A stretch of 64,000 nt of DNA from Litoreibacter janthinus (GTDB taxonomy: Bacteria > Pseudomonadota > Alphaproteobacteria > Rhodobacterales > Rhodobacteraceae), in contig NZ_FOYO01000001.1 in NCBI RefSeq assembly GCF_900111945.1, positions 1,495,751 through 1,559,750 on the forward strand, read 5' to 3'. The position numbers and the translations under genes were made by a program. Under the pieces are notes generated by a model. That model worked only from the letters and a program-made list of their open reading frames with translations. It searched no databases and was not told the origin of the DNA. Positions 47,861 to 56,861 of the stretch are shown piece by piece. How positions within the stretch are numbered: position 1 is the stretch's first letter; each line of letters begins with the position of its first letter.

Positions 47861-48475
47861 ATGTTTTTCAAATCTAGCCGTAAGGCCTCCAAGGTAGAGC
47901 CACTGGTGCTAACCATCGCCCCAAGCGCGGGCATCTTCGCAGGCACGAAGATTGCCACGCGCCATCGTTGGGCGCCGGTTGAAGATTTAAAAGCAGGCGA
48001 CAAAGTCCTGACGGCCGAGAATGGCGAGCAAGTCATCGCAGACATTGAAGTGGCATCCCTGTCTCTGGCGTCAGCCAAGGCCAATGCCGGTCAATGGCCC
48101 CTTTTGGTGCCGGAAGGCGCAATTGGAAATGAACACGCGATGCTGGTCTCCCCCGATACCCGTCTGGTGATCGAAGACGACGCTGCTGGCGTTCTGTTCG
48201 GAGAGGCTTGCGTAACTGTCCGTGCTGAAAACCTGATCGGCTACCGCGGCATCGCCCGCGCCCGCGTCAAAGGCGAGTTGACCCACGTCACCATCCGCTT
48301 TGAGGATGCGCAAACGCTGGTTGTCGAGGGCGGTGTCTTCATCGACGTTCCAGCCCCCAATGGCCTGCATCGCTTCACCCCACTCAATGACCGCCAATCC
48401 CGCCTGCTGGTGCGCAACATGGGTGAGTCCGACCGCAAAGAACGCGCTCGTCCCGTGGCCGCTGGCTGGATCTAA
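47861..48475 (+). CDS. Orphan Hint-domain protein lacking the N-terminal nucleophile
   Basis: A 204-residue protein made mostly of one Hint (hedgehog/intein) fold. The family start normally reads C-F-T-P-G-T-x-I-A-T; here it is GIFAGTKIATRHRW near 22-35, so the Cys is a Gly. Later blocks are VEDLKAGDKVLTAENG near 39-54 and the NEHAMLVSPDTRLV segment near 90-103. Loss of the nucleophile argues against self-splicing or cleavage. It may work as a binding module. I prefer the ATG at 47861 over the GTG at 47852. No extein or partner gene is adjacent. Confidence 0.78.
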   Translation: MFFKSSRKASKVEPLVLTIAPSAGIFAGTKIATRHRWAPVEDLKAGDKVLTAENGEQVIADIEVASLSLASAKANAGQWPLLVPEGAIGNEHAMLVSPDTRLVIEDDAAGVLFGEACVTVRAENLIGYRGIARARVKGELTHVTIRFEDAQTLVVEGGVFIDVPAPNGLHRFTPLNDRQSRLLVRNMGESDRKERARPVAAGWI

Positions 48476-48520
48476 GCCGCGGTCGAGCGACATCAGGTCT
48501 GAGTTGTCCGTTCTGCGGAC

Positions 48521-48566
48521 AAAGCAGCCGTTTGCTGCAGCTGCGCCAATGGCCGCTTCAAAGCGC
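48521..48566 (+). repeat. Left copy of a degenerate ~45-bp repeat flanking the orphan ORF
   Basis: This stretch begins AAAGCAGCCGTTTGCTGC and matches, imperfectly but in the same orientation, the stretch at 49641-49685 (AAAGCCGCCGTTCATAGC). The shared core is AAAGC-x-GCCGTT followed by GC triplets and GG near the middle. Together they bracket the gene at 48641. It may be a dispersed genomic repeat of the kind scattered in intergenic DNA of these bacteria. Confidence 0.35.
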
Positions 48567-48640
48567 CGTTGTTCTGTTGCCACTGCCCATAATCAAACCT
48601 AACCTTATGTGCAGTTAACGTTTAAATTGTATGGTGTAGA

Positions 48641-49633
48641 ATGATACTTTGGACCTTTCAGCAAACCGAGTGGGCTACCGGGGGCGGACCAATACCCTGG
48701 GTCAGTGATTTCATTGCTTATAAAGAGTCCAGTTTCGGTCAGGCAATCAATATTCTCGAAGTCACGGTTTTTTCGAACCCGCAACCTCCGAAATTCAGCA
48801 AGCCACCAAACTCGAATTTGCGACGGAGAGGCATCAGGCAACCTCATGATGTAAAACTGCCTAGCGTCGTCTACCGCAAAAAGGAAAAAAAGCTCAGTAT
48901 CAAGTGGCAGTCACAGAACCTAACCGAAGACGAAATGGAAATTTCAGGATGGCAAAATGCCACCAAATCTGTGTTCATCAGAGCCGTTCAAGATGTTCAT
49001 GATGCGCTGGATTGGGGCTTAAACGAACGTCTTTCAGGGCGGGATGATTTTGACATTTCGGCTTGCTTGGAGTGGGTGAAAATCGCTCAAGTTCAAGCAC
49101 TTACAACTGACGAAGACCTACGCTCTGTTCTTTGTCGCCGTTCAGAGGAGTACCTTCATCTCGTTCGCACAAAAGACTTCCACAAAAAATTCGACATTGA
49201 TTGGAGCTCAATGCACGAAGACGCAGCCTATCTTCTTTATCACCCCGATCTTTGGAACGATGCAGACGAGAGAATGCCGCACGGCAACCAACTCGGGAAA
49301 GGCATTCTGAAGAACTTTGACTACTATGAGAAAACTTCGCTCAACGACATACTGACGGATTTGGGGCTCTCAACATACGACAATGCGGTCGTCTACGACG
49401 ACAAAATCAAGGCGTTGCAAGTCGAATTGGCCCTTGCATTCGCGCATATCAAGAAGAGGGGCGATGTGCCTGTATCTCTTGCCGATGGACTCATTCGAAA
49501 AATGAAACTTGAATCGAACAACAAGAACTCGTTCTGGGTTCATCGATCACGGCATGGCGTCAACAGTCATTTTCATTGGATGTTCAACTACCTAGAAGAT
49601 TTCACAAGCCTGAACCGTCGACACTTCTCTTAG
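48641..49633 (+). CDS. Orphan ORF of foreign-looking composition, function unknown
   Basis: A 330-residue protein I cannot match to any family. It is hydrophilic, without signal peptide or membrane segments, rich in Lys, Asp, Asn and aromatic residues (WSSMHEDAAYLLYHPDLWND; NSFWVHRSRHGVNSHFHWMF). Codon use is AT-richer than its neighbours, with many AAA, GAA and ATT codons, and the upstream region is AT-rich, suggesting horizontal transfer. The ATG at 48641 is used; no strong ribosome site is seen. A degenerate repeat lies on each side (48521 and 49641). It may be a one-gene island. Confidence 0.7.
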   Translation: MILWTFQQTEWATGGGPIPWVSDFIAYKESSFGQAINILEVTVFSNPQPPKFSKPPNSNLRRRGIRQPHDVKLPSVVYRKKEKKLSIKWQSQNLTEDEMEISGWQNATKSVFIRAVQDVHDALDWGLNERLSGRDDFDISACLEWVKIAQVQALTTDEDLRSVLCRRSEEYLHLVRTKDFHKKFDIDWSSMHEDAAYLLYHPDLWNDADERMPHGNQLGKGILKNFDYYEKTSLNDILTDLGLSTYDNAVVYDDKIKALQVELALAFAHIKKRGDVPVSLADGLIRKMKLESNNKNSFWVHRSRHGVNSHFHWMFNYLEDFTSLNRRHFS

Positions 49634-49640
49634 CTCCGCC

Positions 49641-49685
49641 AAAGCCGCCGTTCATAGCCGCAGCAGCATCGGTGACTTTGGGCTC
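49641..49685 (+). repeat. Right copy of the degenerate repeat flanking the orphan ORF
   Basis: It begins AAAGCCGCCGTTCATAGC just seven bases after the stop of the orphan gene and resembles the left copy at 48521-48566 in the same orientation. Direct orientation would fit insertion or recombination between two such elements, but similarity is modest. Confidence 0.35.
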
Positions 49686-49716
49686 AAAACCGAGCTCTAC
49701 CGTCCGCCCCCCGGCA

Positions 49717-49757
49717 TAAAAAAGGCCCGGCGCTGAGACCGGGCTTTTCGTTTTTTT
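49717..49757. terminator. Rho-independent terminator downstream of the beta-oxidation operon
   Basis: GCCCGG (49725-49730) pairs with CCGGGC (49739-49744), extended by A-T and G-T pairs to about ten base pairs around an 8-nt loop. On the minus strand it is followed by a run of seven T (the As at 49717-49723), ending fadB transcription. On the plus strand TTTTCGTTTTTTT follows, so it also works for the orphan gene. Confidence 0.88.
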
Positions 49758-49766
49758 CCTTATGCG

Positions 49767-51959
49767 TTATGCGGCTGCTTTTGCTGGGTCAAACCTGCCG
49801 TAGAAGCTCTGGTTCTTCGCGGCCATGTCTTCCAACAGGTCGGGAGCCTTGAAACGCTCCCCGTATTTGTCGGCCAGCGCGTTGGTCGTTTCTGCCGCCC
49901 AAGGGGTGCCGACCATGTCCAGCCATGACAGTGGACCGCCGGACCAAGGTGCGAATCCCCAGCCAAGGATCGCGCCCACGTCGCCCTCGCGGATGTCCAT
50001 CAGAACGCCTTCCTCGATGGCACGGACGGCCTCCAGAACTTGTGCGAACAGCAGGCGGTTTTGGACTTCAACCAGATCGGGTTGATCCGCAGCCACAGGG
50101 TATTTGGCGGCAAGGCCCTCCCACAGCAGCTGGCGTTTGCCCTTGTCGTCATAGGCGTAGAAACCCGCGTTGGACTTGCGACCCAAGCGGCCTTCATCGG
50201 CCATCCAGAACAGGATCTCATCCACAGCGTCGTCATAGGCGTCGCCCATGGCGGCCTTGGTCGCCTTGGCGATCTTGACGCCCAAGTCGATCGAGGTCTC
50301 GTCCACCAGTTGCAGCGGGCCAAGCGGCATGCCGACCAGCTTTGCAGCGTTCTCGATCAAGGCAGGGTTCACACCCTCGGAGACCATGCGCATCCCTTCG
50401 TTGATATACGGGATGATGCAACGGTTGGCGTAGAAGAAGCGTGCGTCGTTAACCACGATCGGCGTTTTGCGGATTTGGCGGGTGAAGTCCAACGCCTTGG
50501 CCACCGCGCGGTCGCCCGTGCCTTTGCCTTTGATGATCTCGACCAGCATCATCTTCTCAACGGGGGAGAAGAAGTGAATGCCGATGAAGTTCTCCGCACT
50601 CTCGGAGGCTTTCGCCAGTTCGGTGATCGGCAGGGTCGAGGTGTTGGTCGCGAAGATACAATCGGGGCCAACCACGGCTTGCACCTTCTTGGTCACCTCG
50701 GCTTTTACGCCCACATCCTCGAACACAGCCTCCACGATCAAATCGCAGCCTTTAAGCGCAGCGTAATCGGTGGTCGCAGTGATAAGCGCCAGCGCGGCCT
50801 CTTTCTTCTCCGGCGTGGCTTTCTTGCGTGCGATGCCCTTATCCATGTAGTCAGCGGTGTAGGCTTTGCCTTTGTCCGCGGACTCTTGTTTGGCGTCGAT
50901 CAGCACCACTTCGATGCCCGCCATGGCAGACACCAGCGCAATGCCGGCCCCCATCATGCCCGCGCCGATGACGCCGACTTTTTTGACCTTCTCGTCCGCC
51001 ACGTCAGGACGCACAGCGCCTTTTTCCAACGCCTCTTTGTTTATGAACAGCGACCGGATCATGTTCGCGCTTGACGGGTTCATCAGCACATTGGTGAACC
51101 AGCGCGCCTCGATCTTCAGGGCGGTGTCGAACGGCACCATCGCACCTTCATAAACCGCAGACAGCAACGCCTTGGCAGCAGGGTAGACGCCTTTGGTGTT
51201 GCCGTTGACCATGGCAGAAGCGCCCACGAAGGTCATGAAACCTGCAGGGTGATACGGCGCACCGCCGGGCATTTTGTAGCCCTTTTCGTCCCATGGCTTC
51301 ACGATGGAAGGAGAGGACAGAACCCATTCCTTCGCCGCAGACAGCAGCTCGTCGGCAGGCACAACCTCGTGCACCAGACCTGCGGCCTTGGCTTTCTTCG
51401 GATCGCTCAGCTTGCCTTCCAGAAGGAAGGGGGACGCACCCATCGCGCCCAGCATACGGGTCACGCGTGTGGTGCCGCCCATGCCGGGGAAAATGCCGAC
51501 CATAATTTCCGGCAGGCCGATTTTTGCCTTCGGATTGTCGGCCACAAAAATACGGTGACAGGCCAGCGGGATTTCAAACCCGATCCCCAATCCGGTGCCC
51601 TGCATCGCGCAAGCAATCGGTTTGCCGCCCTTGTTCTTGTCATCCATGCCGCCGCGCTCGATCTTGCGGAGCATTTTGTGGGTCGCCATCAGGCCGTCCA
51701 TCAGGCCCTGTGCAGGATTGTCGCCCGCGCTTTCCTTCATCTTGGCAATGATGTTGAGATCCATGCCGCCCGCAAAGCTGTCGGGCTTGCCGGAGGTCAG
51801 GATGACGCCTTTGATTGAGTCATCGGCAAGCGCCTCGTCAATCAGCGCGTCGAGGTCAAGAAACCCTTGCTGATTCATGACGTTCATTGACTTTCCGACG
51901 GTGTCCCAAGTGATTGTTGCGACGCCATCGGCGTCTGTTTTCATAGTGAAATCAGTCAT
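49767..51959 (-). CDS. fadJ: Multifunctional enoyl-CoA hydratase / 3-hydroxyacyl-CoA dehydrogenase (FadB/FadJ type)
   Basis: A 730-residue alpha subunit of fatty acid oxidation. The N-terminal crotonase half has QGTGLGIGFEIPLACHRIF with a catalytic Glu near 125, and FPGMGGTTRV near 155. The dehydrogenase half starts near 315 with the NAD-binding GVIGAGMMGAGIALVSAMAG, and its catalytic His lies in IHFFSPVEKMMLVEII near 450. It hydrates enoyl-CoA and oxidises 3-hydroxyacyl-CoA. I start at 51959 (MTDFTMKTDA); the frame open to 52019 reads into fadA. It is the last gene of the operon, 11 nt after fadA. Confidence 0.94.
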   Translation of the reverse strand: MTDFTMKTDADGVATITWDTVGKSMNVMNQQGFLDLDALIDEALADDSIKGVILTSGKPDSFAGGMDLNIIAKMKESAGDNPAQGLMDGLMATHKMLRKIERGGMDDKNKGGKPIACAMQGTGLGIGFEIPLACHRIFVADNPKAKIGLPEIMVGIFPGMGGTTRVTRMLGAMGASPFLLEGKLSDPKKAKAAGLVHEVVPADELLSAAKEWVLSSPSIVKPWDEKGYKMPGGAPYHPAGFMTFVGASAMVNGNTKGVYPAAKALLSAVYEGAMVPFDTALKIEARWFTNVLMNPSSANMIRSLFINKEALEKGAVRPDVADEKVKKVGVIGAGMMGAGIALVSAMAGIEVVLIDAKQESADKGKAYTADYMDKGIARKKATPEKKEAALALITATTDYAALKGCDLIVEAVFEDVGVKAEVTKKVQAVVGPDCIFATNTSTLPITELAKASESAENFIGIHFFSPVEKMMLVEIIKGKGTGDRAVAKALDFTRQIRKTPIVVNDARFFYANRCIIPYINEGMRMVSEGVNPALIENAAKLVGMPLGPLQLVDETSIDLGVKIAKATKAAMGDAYDDAVDEILFWMADEGRLGRKSNAGFYAYDDKGKRQLLWEGLAAKYPVAADQPDLVEVQNRLLFAQVLEAVRAIEEGVLMDIREGDVGAILGWGFAPWSGGPLSWLDMVGTPWAAETTNALADKYGERFKAPDLLEDMAAKNQSFYGRFDPAKAAA

Positions 51960-51970
51960 ATCCCTAATCC

Positions 51971-53182
51971 TCAAACGCGTTCGATGATGGTGGCGGCACC
52001 CATGCCGGAGGCGACGCAAAGCGTGGCAAGGCCCACCTCTTTGTCGGAGCGTTCCAACTCGTCCAGCAGCGTGCCGATGATGATCGCGCCGGTGGCCCCC
52101 AACGGGTGACCCATGGCAATTGAACCACCGTTCACATTGACCTTGGAGCTATCCACGTCAAACGCCTGCATGAAGCGCAGCACCACAGAAGCGAAGGCCT
52201 CGTTAACCTCGAACAGGTCGATGTCGGAGATGCTCATGCCCGATTGCTTCATGATGTGCTCTGTTACCGGAACAGGGCCGGTCAGCATGATGGTCGGGTC
52301 CGTGCCGATCTTGGCCGTCGCACGGATGCGCGCGCGTGGCTTCAGCCCGTGTGCTTCACCGAACTCCTTCGAGCCGATCAGCACAGCCGCGGAGCCGTCC
52401 ACGATACCCGACGAGTTGCCCGCGTGGTGGATGTGGTTGATCTTCTCCAGATGCGGGTACTTCATCAGCGCGACCTTGTCGAAGCCGGGCATCACTTCCC
52501 CCATGGCTTGGAACGCAGGGTTCAGGCTACCAAGGCTTTGCATGTCCGTCTGCGGGCGCATGTATTCGTCGGTGCTGAGGATTTCCAAACCGTTCTGGTC
52601 GCGGATGGTGATGATCGACTTGGCAAAGCGGTTGTCGTCCCACGCGGCTTTGGCGCGGCGCTGGCTTTCAACACCCAAGGCGTCAGCCTGCTCGCGGGTG
52701 AAGCCGTATTCCGTCGCGATAATATCCGCCGAGATACCTTGCGGCACAAAGTAGGTTTCCATGGCAATGCTCGGGTCCACGGCAATCGCCGCCCCGTCAG
52801 AGCCCATAGCCACACGGCCCATCATTTCCACACCGCCGGCGATATAGCCGTCACCGGCGCCGCCTTTGATTTGGTTGGCCGCAATGTTCACAGCTTCCAT
52901 GCCGGATGCGCAGAAACGGTTGATCGACAAGCCGGGGATGCGCTGGTCCAGCTCGGATGCCAGCACGGCGGTCCGTGCCAGACAGCCGCCTTGCTCCATA
53001 ACTTGGGTGGCGTTGCCCCAGATTACGTCCTCGACTGCATGACCCTCAAGGCCGTTGCGGTCTTTGATCGCGTTCAGGATGTTCGCGGACAAGCGCGCCG
53101 CAGTCACCTCATGCAAGCTGCCGTCTTTACGGCCCTTGCCGCGGGGCGAGCGCACGGCGTCATAGATATAGGCTTCAGCCAT
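51971..53182 (-). CDS. fadA: Acetyl-CoA acyltransferase (thiolase, FadA type)
   Basis: A 403-residue thiolase that releases acetyl-CoA from 3-ketoacyl-CoA, the last step of beta-oxidation. The acylated cysteine is in SINRFCASGMEAVN near 91, the His in GGSIAMGHPLGATGA near 360, and the second cysteine in LCVASGMGAAT near 391. It pairs with the FadB-type protein just downstream, probably as an alpha-beta complex. The ATG at 53182 overlaps the preceding small membrane-protein gene by eight bases. Confidence 0.95.
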   Translation of the reverse strand: MAEAYIYDAVRSPRGKGRKDGSLHEVTAARLSANILNAIKDRNGLEGHAVEDVIWGNATQVMEQGGCLARTAVLASELDQRIPGLSINRFCASGMEAVNIAANQIKGGAGDGYIAGGVEMMGRVAMGSDGAAIAVDPSIAMETYFVPQGISADIIATEYGFTREQADALGVESQRRAKAAWDDNRFAKSIITIRDQNGLEILSTDEYMRPQTDMQSLGSLNPAFQAMGEVMPGFDKVALMKYPHLEKINHIHHAGNSSGIVDGSAAVLIGSKEFGEAHGLKPRARIRATAKIGTDPTIMLTGPVPVTEHIMKQSGMSISDIDLFEVNEAFASVVLRFMQAFDVDSSKVNVNGGSIAMGHPLGATGAIIIGTLLDELERSDKEVGLATLCVASGMGAATIIERV

Positions 53183-53516
53183 AGGGGATTTCCTCCATTA
53201 GATTTAGGACCCCGATCCAGGCCAGAACGCTGCATACCAGCGCCCCAACCCCAAGCGGGAGTTTGTACGAGGCCAAGGCAGCAAGCCGTTGGCCGAATGT
53301 GTCAGTGGATCGCAGCGCCAGCACGATGCCGCCTGCGATAGCGGGCAAAACCAGCCCCAACCCGTAAACGCCTGCCATCAGCAACATGCCAAAGGCGCAC
53401 CATGCGGAAAACATCGCAGCGGCGGAGCCGAACTTGTCAAACGTGTCCTCGGCGCGGATCAGCGCAAGGGTGATGCCACAAAGGGTCATGCCGATGAGGA
53501 ACGCCGCAAGGATCAT
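53175..53516 (-). CDS. Small polytopic membrane protein, unknown function
   Basis: A 113-residue hydrophobic protein with about four transmembrane segments (about 1-20, 32-55, 55-68 and 84-105). No family is recognised. It sits between the YidD-like gene (nine-base gap) and fadA (eight-base overlap), so it is translated as part of the beta-oxidation operon. It might assist membrane steps of acyl-CoA metabolism, but position is the only support. Confidence 0.72.
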   Translation of the reverse strand: MILAAFLIGMTLCGITLALIRAEDTFDKFGSAAAMFSAWCAFGMLLMAGVYGLGLVLPAIAGGIVLALRSTDTFGQRLAALASYKLPLGVGALVCSVLAWIGVLNLMEEIPYG

Positions 53517-53525
53517 AGCGCGGCA

Positions 53526-54011
53526 CTAGCCGCAGGAGCAGCCCCCGCAGTCGCAGGACGCGCAGTCACAGCCACCAAATCCGATATCCCCGTCGCACGG
53601 GTTGATGTCGCAGCCCTTGCTGGCTGCAGATTTGCTTGCGCCCGCGCGGCCAAAACAGCCAAGCGGGGCGGAGCCGCATTCGCAGGCGCCAGCGCTACAG
53701 CAGTCGCATTTGTTGTACCATCTATCGTCGCGGCGGCGACGCTCCAACTCGGCGCGTTCGTCTTCGTCCAAGGGTGCCTGATTGCAGACGCAATCTGCCT
53801 TGATGGCGATATGGGCCGTGCGGCAGTCTCGAAAACGCTCTCGGATGGCTGGCAACGCCCGCCACAGCCCAAGATCGCGGATCGCGTGTTTGATGTAGCC
53901 GGAACAGCCGGAGCCGCCATGGACGACCGAATAAGCGCAGCGGTAGCCCTTACGGGGTGATAGATATTGTTGGTAGGCCCAGATGCCTCCAAGCGCCATT
54001 TTGCTGAGCAT
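53526..54011 (-). CDS. YidD-like protein with a long cysteine-rich C-terminal tail
   Basis: A 161-residue protein. Residues about 1-65 resemble YidD, the membrane-insertion efficiency factor: an IWAYQQYLSPRKGYRCAYS segment, a GGSGCSGYIKHAIRDLGLWR stretch, and a following RxRFRDC. Unlike typical YidD of 70-90 residues, it continues with a charged helix (DEDERAELERRRRDDRWYNK) and a tail packed with cysteines (CDCCSAGACECGSAPLGC; GGCDCASCDCGGCSCG). Metal binding or a redox role is plausible. SD GGAGAA supports the ATG at 54011. Confidence 0.72.
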   Translation of the reverse strand: MLSKMALGGIWAYQQYLSPRKGYRCAYSVVHGGSGCSGYIKHAIRDLGLWRALPAIRERFRDCRTAHIAIKADCVCNQAPLDEDERAELERRRRDDRWYNKCDCCSAGACECGSAPLGCFGRAGASKSAASKGCDINPCDGDIGFGGCDCASCDCGGCSCG

Positions 54012-54084
54012 AGCTTCTCCGTGTCTTCGCCCGCATAATTGCGGCCAAGGCACAGGAAATCCAGCACAATGTCTGCGCTTGCGA

Positions 54085-54711
54085 TCATGCAGGCATCCCG
54101 CGTTGCATCAGATCATAAGGGTGTTTCCAGCCCGGTGTGTCACTGATGCGGGTCAGCCATGCGTCAATGTTTGGCCAGTCCGCGCGATCAAATCCGAAGG
54201 GCTCCTCGTAGAACAGGTAGCCGCAGCAAGACAGGTCCGCCACAGTCATGCTGTCGCCCACAAGCCACTCACGTCCCGCCAAGGCGGCGTCCAGCACGCT
54301 GTAGGCGGCTTTCAAGCGTCCTTGCATGAAGCCAATCACGTCCTGCGGGCGTTTGTCTTCTGGCAGGAAGTTCATCAAAAAGCGCGTCATACCAGCTTGC
54401 GAGGACAGCTTGTGGTTGTCCCACAGAACCCACCGCAGAACTTCGTATTTGTCAGACGCAGCACCACCGAACTTGCCAGTTTGATCGACCACATATTGCT
54501 GGATCGCGCCGGATTGCGTCAGGGTCAGGTCACCGTCGACCATTACCGGAACTTCGCCCATAGGGTTGATCGCTTTGAACGCGTCAGTGCGCGCCTCGCC
54601 TTTGAAGAAGTCCACAAAGACCTGTTCGTAGTCGAAGCCAGACAATTCCATGGTCAGGGCCGCCTTGTAGGCATTGCCACTTTCGCCAAAGCAGTAAAGT
54701 TTCGCTGTCAT
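54085..54711 (-). CDS. Glutathione S-transferase family protein
   Basis: A 208-residue protein of GST fold. The N-terminal thioredoxin-like part has KLYCFGESGNAYK with a candidate catalytic Ser near 11, and the cis-proline stretch NPMGEVPVM near 49-57. The helical C-terminal domain follows with MTVADLSCCGYLFYEEP near 156-172. Substrate is unknown; a role in detoxifying electrophiles made during acyl-CoA breakdown is possible. GGGAGA precedes the ATG. It lies in the operon between the 70-residue gene and the YidD-like gene. Confidence 0.88.
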   Translation of the reverse strand: MTAKLYCFGESGNAYKAALTMELSGFDYEQVFVDFFKGEARTDAFKAINPMGEVPVMVDGDLTLTQSGAIQQYVVDQTGKFGGAASDKYEVLRWVLWDNHKLSSQAGMTRFLMNFLPEDKRPQDVIGFMQGRLKAAYSVLDAALAGREWLVGDSMTVADLSCCGYLFYEEPFGFDRADWPNIDAWLTRISDTPGWKHPYDLMQRGMPA

Positions 54712-54793
54712 TGCCGGATCTCCCTTAACCCATTGGCATCACATTGGAAAAACAGACCGCCAGAGGCCTCCAAGCGCTCCGGCAGTTCTTTCG

Positions 54794-55006
54794 TCACTTC
54801 TTCCGCGCCTCTAGCTCGGAGTTGAAAATGCGCAGGCGGTGGGTGAGGTTGCTCTCATCCGTGACGCTGCTGAAATTCTCGAACAGAAACGACAGTGCCT
54901 CGCCTTCGTCCAATCCCGCCTCACCGCTGAACTTCTTCAGCTTGCGCCATGCGTCTTCAGTCATGGCAAGGTTTACACGGCGGGTCAGTTTCAGGCGTTT
55001 GGGCAT
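54794..55006 (-). CDS. 70-residue basic protein, ribbon-helix-helix-like
   Basis: A 70-residue protein. It begins MPKRLKLTRRVNLAMTEDAW, which looks like a ribbon strand followed by a helix, then an acidic stretch (EAGLDEGEALSFLFENFSS) and a basic tail (LEARKK). It might be a small DNA-binding protein such as an antitoxin-like RHH, but the helix pattern is not decisive and no toxin partner is adjacent. It lies between the acyl-CoA dehydrogenase and GST genes in the same operon. Confidence 0.6.
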   Translation of the reverse strand: MPKRLKLTRRVNLAMTEDAWRKLKKFSGEAGLDEGEALSFLFENFSSVTDESNLTHRLRIFNSELEARKK

Positions 55007-55053
55007 TGGCGTCTCCGAAATAGGGTAGGGCGGGGCACTGCCCCGCCGCCACC

Positions 55054-56832
55054 TTAGAAATTCGCCGCGTCGAGCGCCATCACAGTATCGGCACCGCTTT
55101 CAATGCGGGCCAGATGCATTCCGGTCGCGGGCAGTTGGCGGGCCATGTAGTATTTGCCCGTCGCGATCTTGGTCTCGTAAAACGCCGTGTCGGATGCGCC
55201 GCCTTCCAATGCCTCCATCGCAGCCTTGCCCATCTTCGCCCACATCAGGCCAAGGCAGACATGGCCGAACATGTGCATAAAGTCGTACGAGCCTGCCAAC
55301 GCGTTGTTCGGGTTCTTCATGCCGTTCTGCATGAAGTACATCCCAGCAGCTTGCAGGTCTTTGGACGCCGCTTTCAGGGGCTCAAGGAAGGCTTTTTCGA
55401 ACTCTTCGTTGCCGCCGTTGTCCTTGATGAAGGTTTTCACCAGATCGAAGAACGCCATGACATGCTTGCCGCCATCCAGCGCCAGCTTGCGGCCAACAAG
55501 GTCCAGAGCTTGAACGCCATTCGCACCCTCATAGATCATCGCGATACGGGCATCACGGGCGAACTGGGACATGCCCCATTCTTCGATATATCCGTGGCCG
55601 CCATAAACCTGCTGCGCAGCGGTGGCGTATTCAAACCCTTTGTCGGTCTGAAAGCCTTTGATCACAGGTGTCAGCAGCGAGATCAGGCCGTCAGCCGCTT
55701 CGTCGTCACCACGCACGTGGCGGTCAATCAGATGCGCACCCCAGAAGGTGAATGCCCGCGCGCCTTCCACAAAGGACTTTTGGTCCATCAGGTTGCGGCG
55801 GATATCAGGGTGCACGATCAGCGGATCAGCAGGGCTGTCAGGGTTCTCGGCACCGGTCACAGCACGCCCTTGCAGACGGTCATTGGCGTAGGTGACTGCA
55901 TTTTCATAAGCCACGACGGCTTGGGCGTAACCTTGCAGGCCCACGCCCAGACGCGCTTCGTTCATCATGGTGAACATGGCGCGCATGCCTTTATGCTCGG
56001 TCCCCAGCAGGTAGCCGGTGGCCTCGTCGTAGTTCATCACGCAGGTGGAGTTGCCGTGGATGCCCATCTTTTCTTCGATGGAGCCGACGGACACACCGTT
56101 GCGCGCGCCAAGCGAGCCGTCTTCGTTCACGATGAACTTCGGAACGATGAACAGCGACACGCCCTTGATGCCTTCGGGGCCGCCTTCAATCTTGGCCAAC
56201 ACCAGATGGATGATGTTGTCGGCCAGGTCGTGCTCACCCGCCGAGATAAAGATCTTCTGGCCCGTGATTTTGTAGCTGCCGTCGTCTTGCGGGGCGGCTT
56301 TGGTGCGCATCAGGCCCAGATCGGTGCCGCAATGCGGTTCGGTCAGGTTCATGGTGCCGGTCCATTCGCAGCTGACCATTTTCGGCAGGTAAGTGGCTTT
56401 CTGCGCATCCGTCCCGTGGGCGTGAATGGCCGAGTAGGCCCCGTGCGTCAGGCCTTGATACATGTTGAAAGCCATATTGGCCGAGACGAAGATCTCGCCC
56501 ACGGCGGTGCCCATCAGATAGGGCATGCCTTGCCCGCCATATTCAGGGTCACAGTCTAGGGCAGTCCAGCCGCCGTCTTTCATTTGCTCAAACGCTTCTT
56601 TGAAGCCCGTCGGGGTCCGAACTACCCCGTTCTCCAGAACGCAGCCCTCTTTGTCGCCAACCACGTTCAGCGGTTGCAACACTTCGGTCGCGATCTTGCC
56701 CGCCTCTTCCAGAATGGCGGAGGTGAAGTCCGCCTCCAACTCGTCATATCCGGGGATGTCCTGTTCGGTCACTTTTAGGACGTCGTGCAGGACGAATTGC
56801 ATGTCTTTGACTGGAGCGGTGTAGCTTGGCAT
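55054..56832 (-). CDS. Long-form acyl-CoA dehydrogenase
   Basis: A 592-residue FAD enzyme catalysing the first oxidation of acyl-CoA. It has an N-terminal helical extension, the central [17 protein letters not shown] and [15 protein letters not shown] segments, the [13 protein letters not shown] motif with the likely catalytic Glu near 430, and a C-terminal domain that makes it longer than the 380-residue family members. Such long forms include the DmdC-type enzymes of DMSP breakdown as well as fatty-acyl dehydrogenases; the neighbours fadA and fadB favour fatty acids here. The ATG is 29 bases after the MerR stop. Confidence 0.92.
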   Translation of the reverse strand: MPSYTAPVKDMQFVLHDVLKVTEQDIPGYDELEADFTSAILEEAGKIATEVLQPLNVVGDKEGCVLENGVVRTPTGFKEAFEQMKDGGWTALDCDPEYGGQGMPYLMGTAVGEIFVSANMAFNMYQGLTHGAYSAIHAHGTDAQKATYLPKMVSCEWTGTMNLTEPHCGTDLGLMRTKAAPQDDGSYKITGQKIFISAGEHDLADNIIHLVLAKIEGGPEGIKGVSLFIVPKFIVNEDGSLGARNGVSVGSIEEKMGIHGNSTCVMNYDEATGYLLGTEHKGMRAMFTMMNEARLGVGLQGYAQAVVAYENAVTYANDRLQGRAVTGAENPDSPADPLIVHPDIRRNLMDQKSFVEGARAFTFWGAHLIDRHVRGDDEAADGLISLLTPVIKGFQTDKGFEYATAAQQVYGGHGYIEEWGMSQFARDARIAMIYEGANGVQALDLVGRKLALDGGKHVMAFFDLVKTFIKDNGGNEEFEKAFLEPLKAASKDLQAAGMYFMQNGMKNPNNALAGSYDFMHMFGHVCLGLMWAKMGKAAMEALEGGASDTAFYETKIATGKYYMARQLPATGMHLARIESGADTVMALDAANF

Positions 56833-56861
56833 GTGGGTCTCTCTGCGAAAGGTTTGCGGGT

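Noticed and set aside
50040..51074. 344-codon plus-strand frame opposite fadJ
   Set aside because: Antisense shadow, rich in His and Arg, without any recognised domain.
55114..56559. 481-codon plus-strand frame opposite the acyl-CoA dehydrogenase gene
   Set aside because: A mirror frame of a GC-rich gene, with His/Val/Gln-rich low-quality sequence and no motifs. The minus-strand gene has all family motifs.
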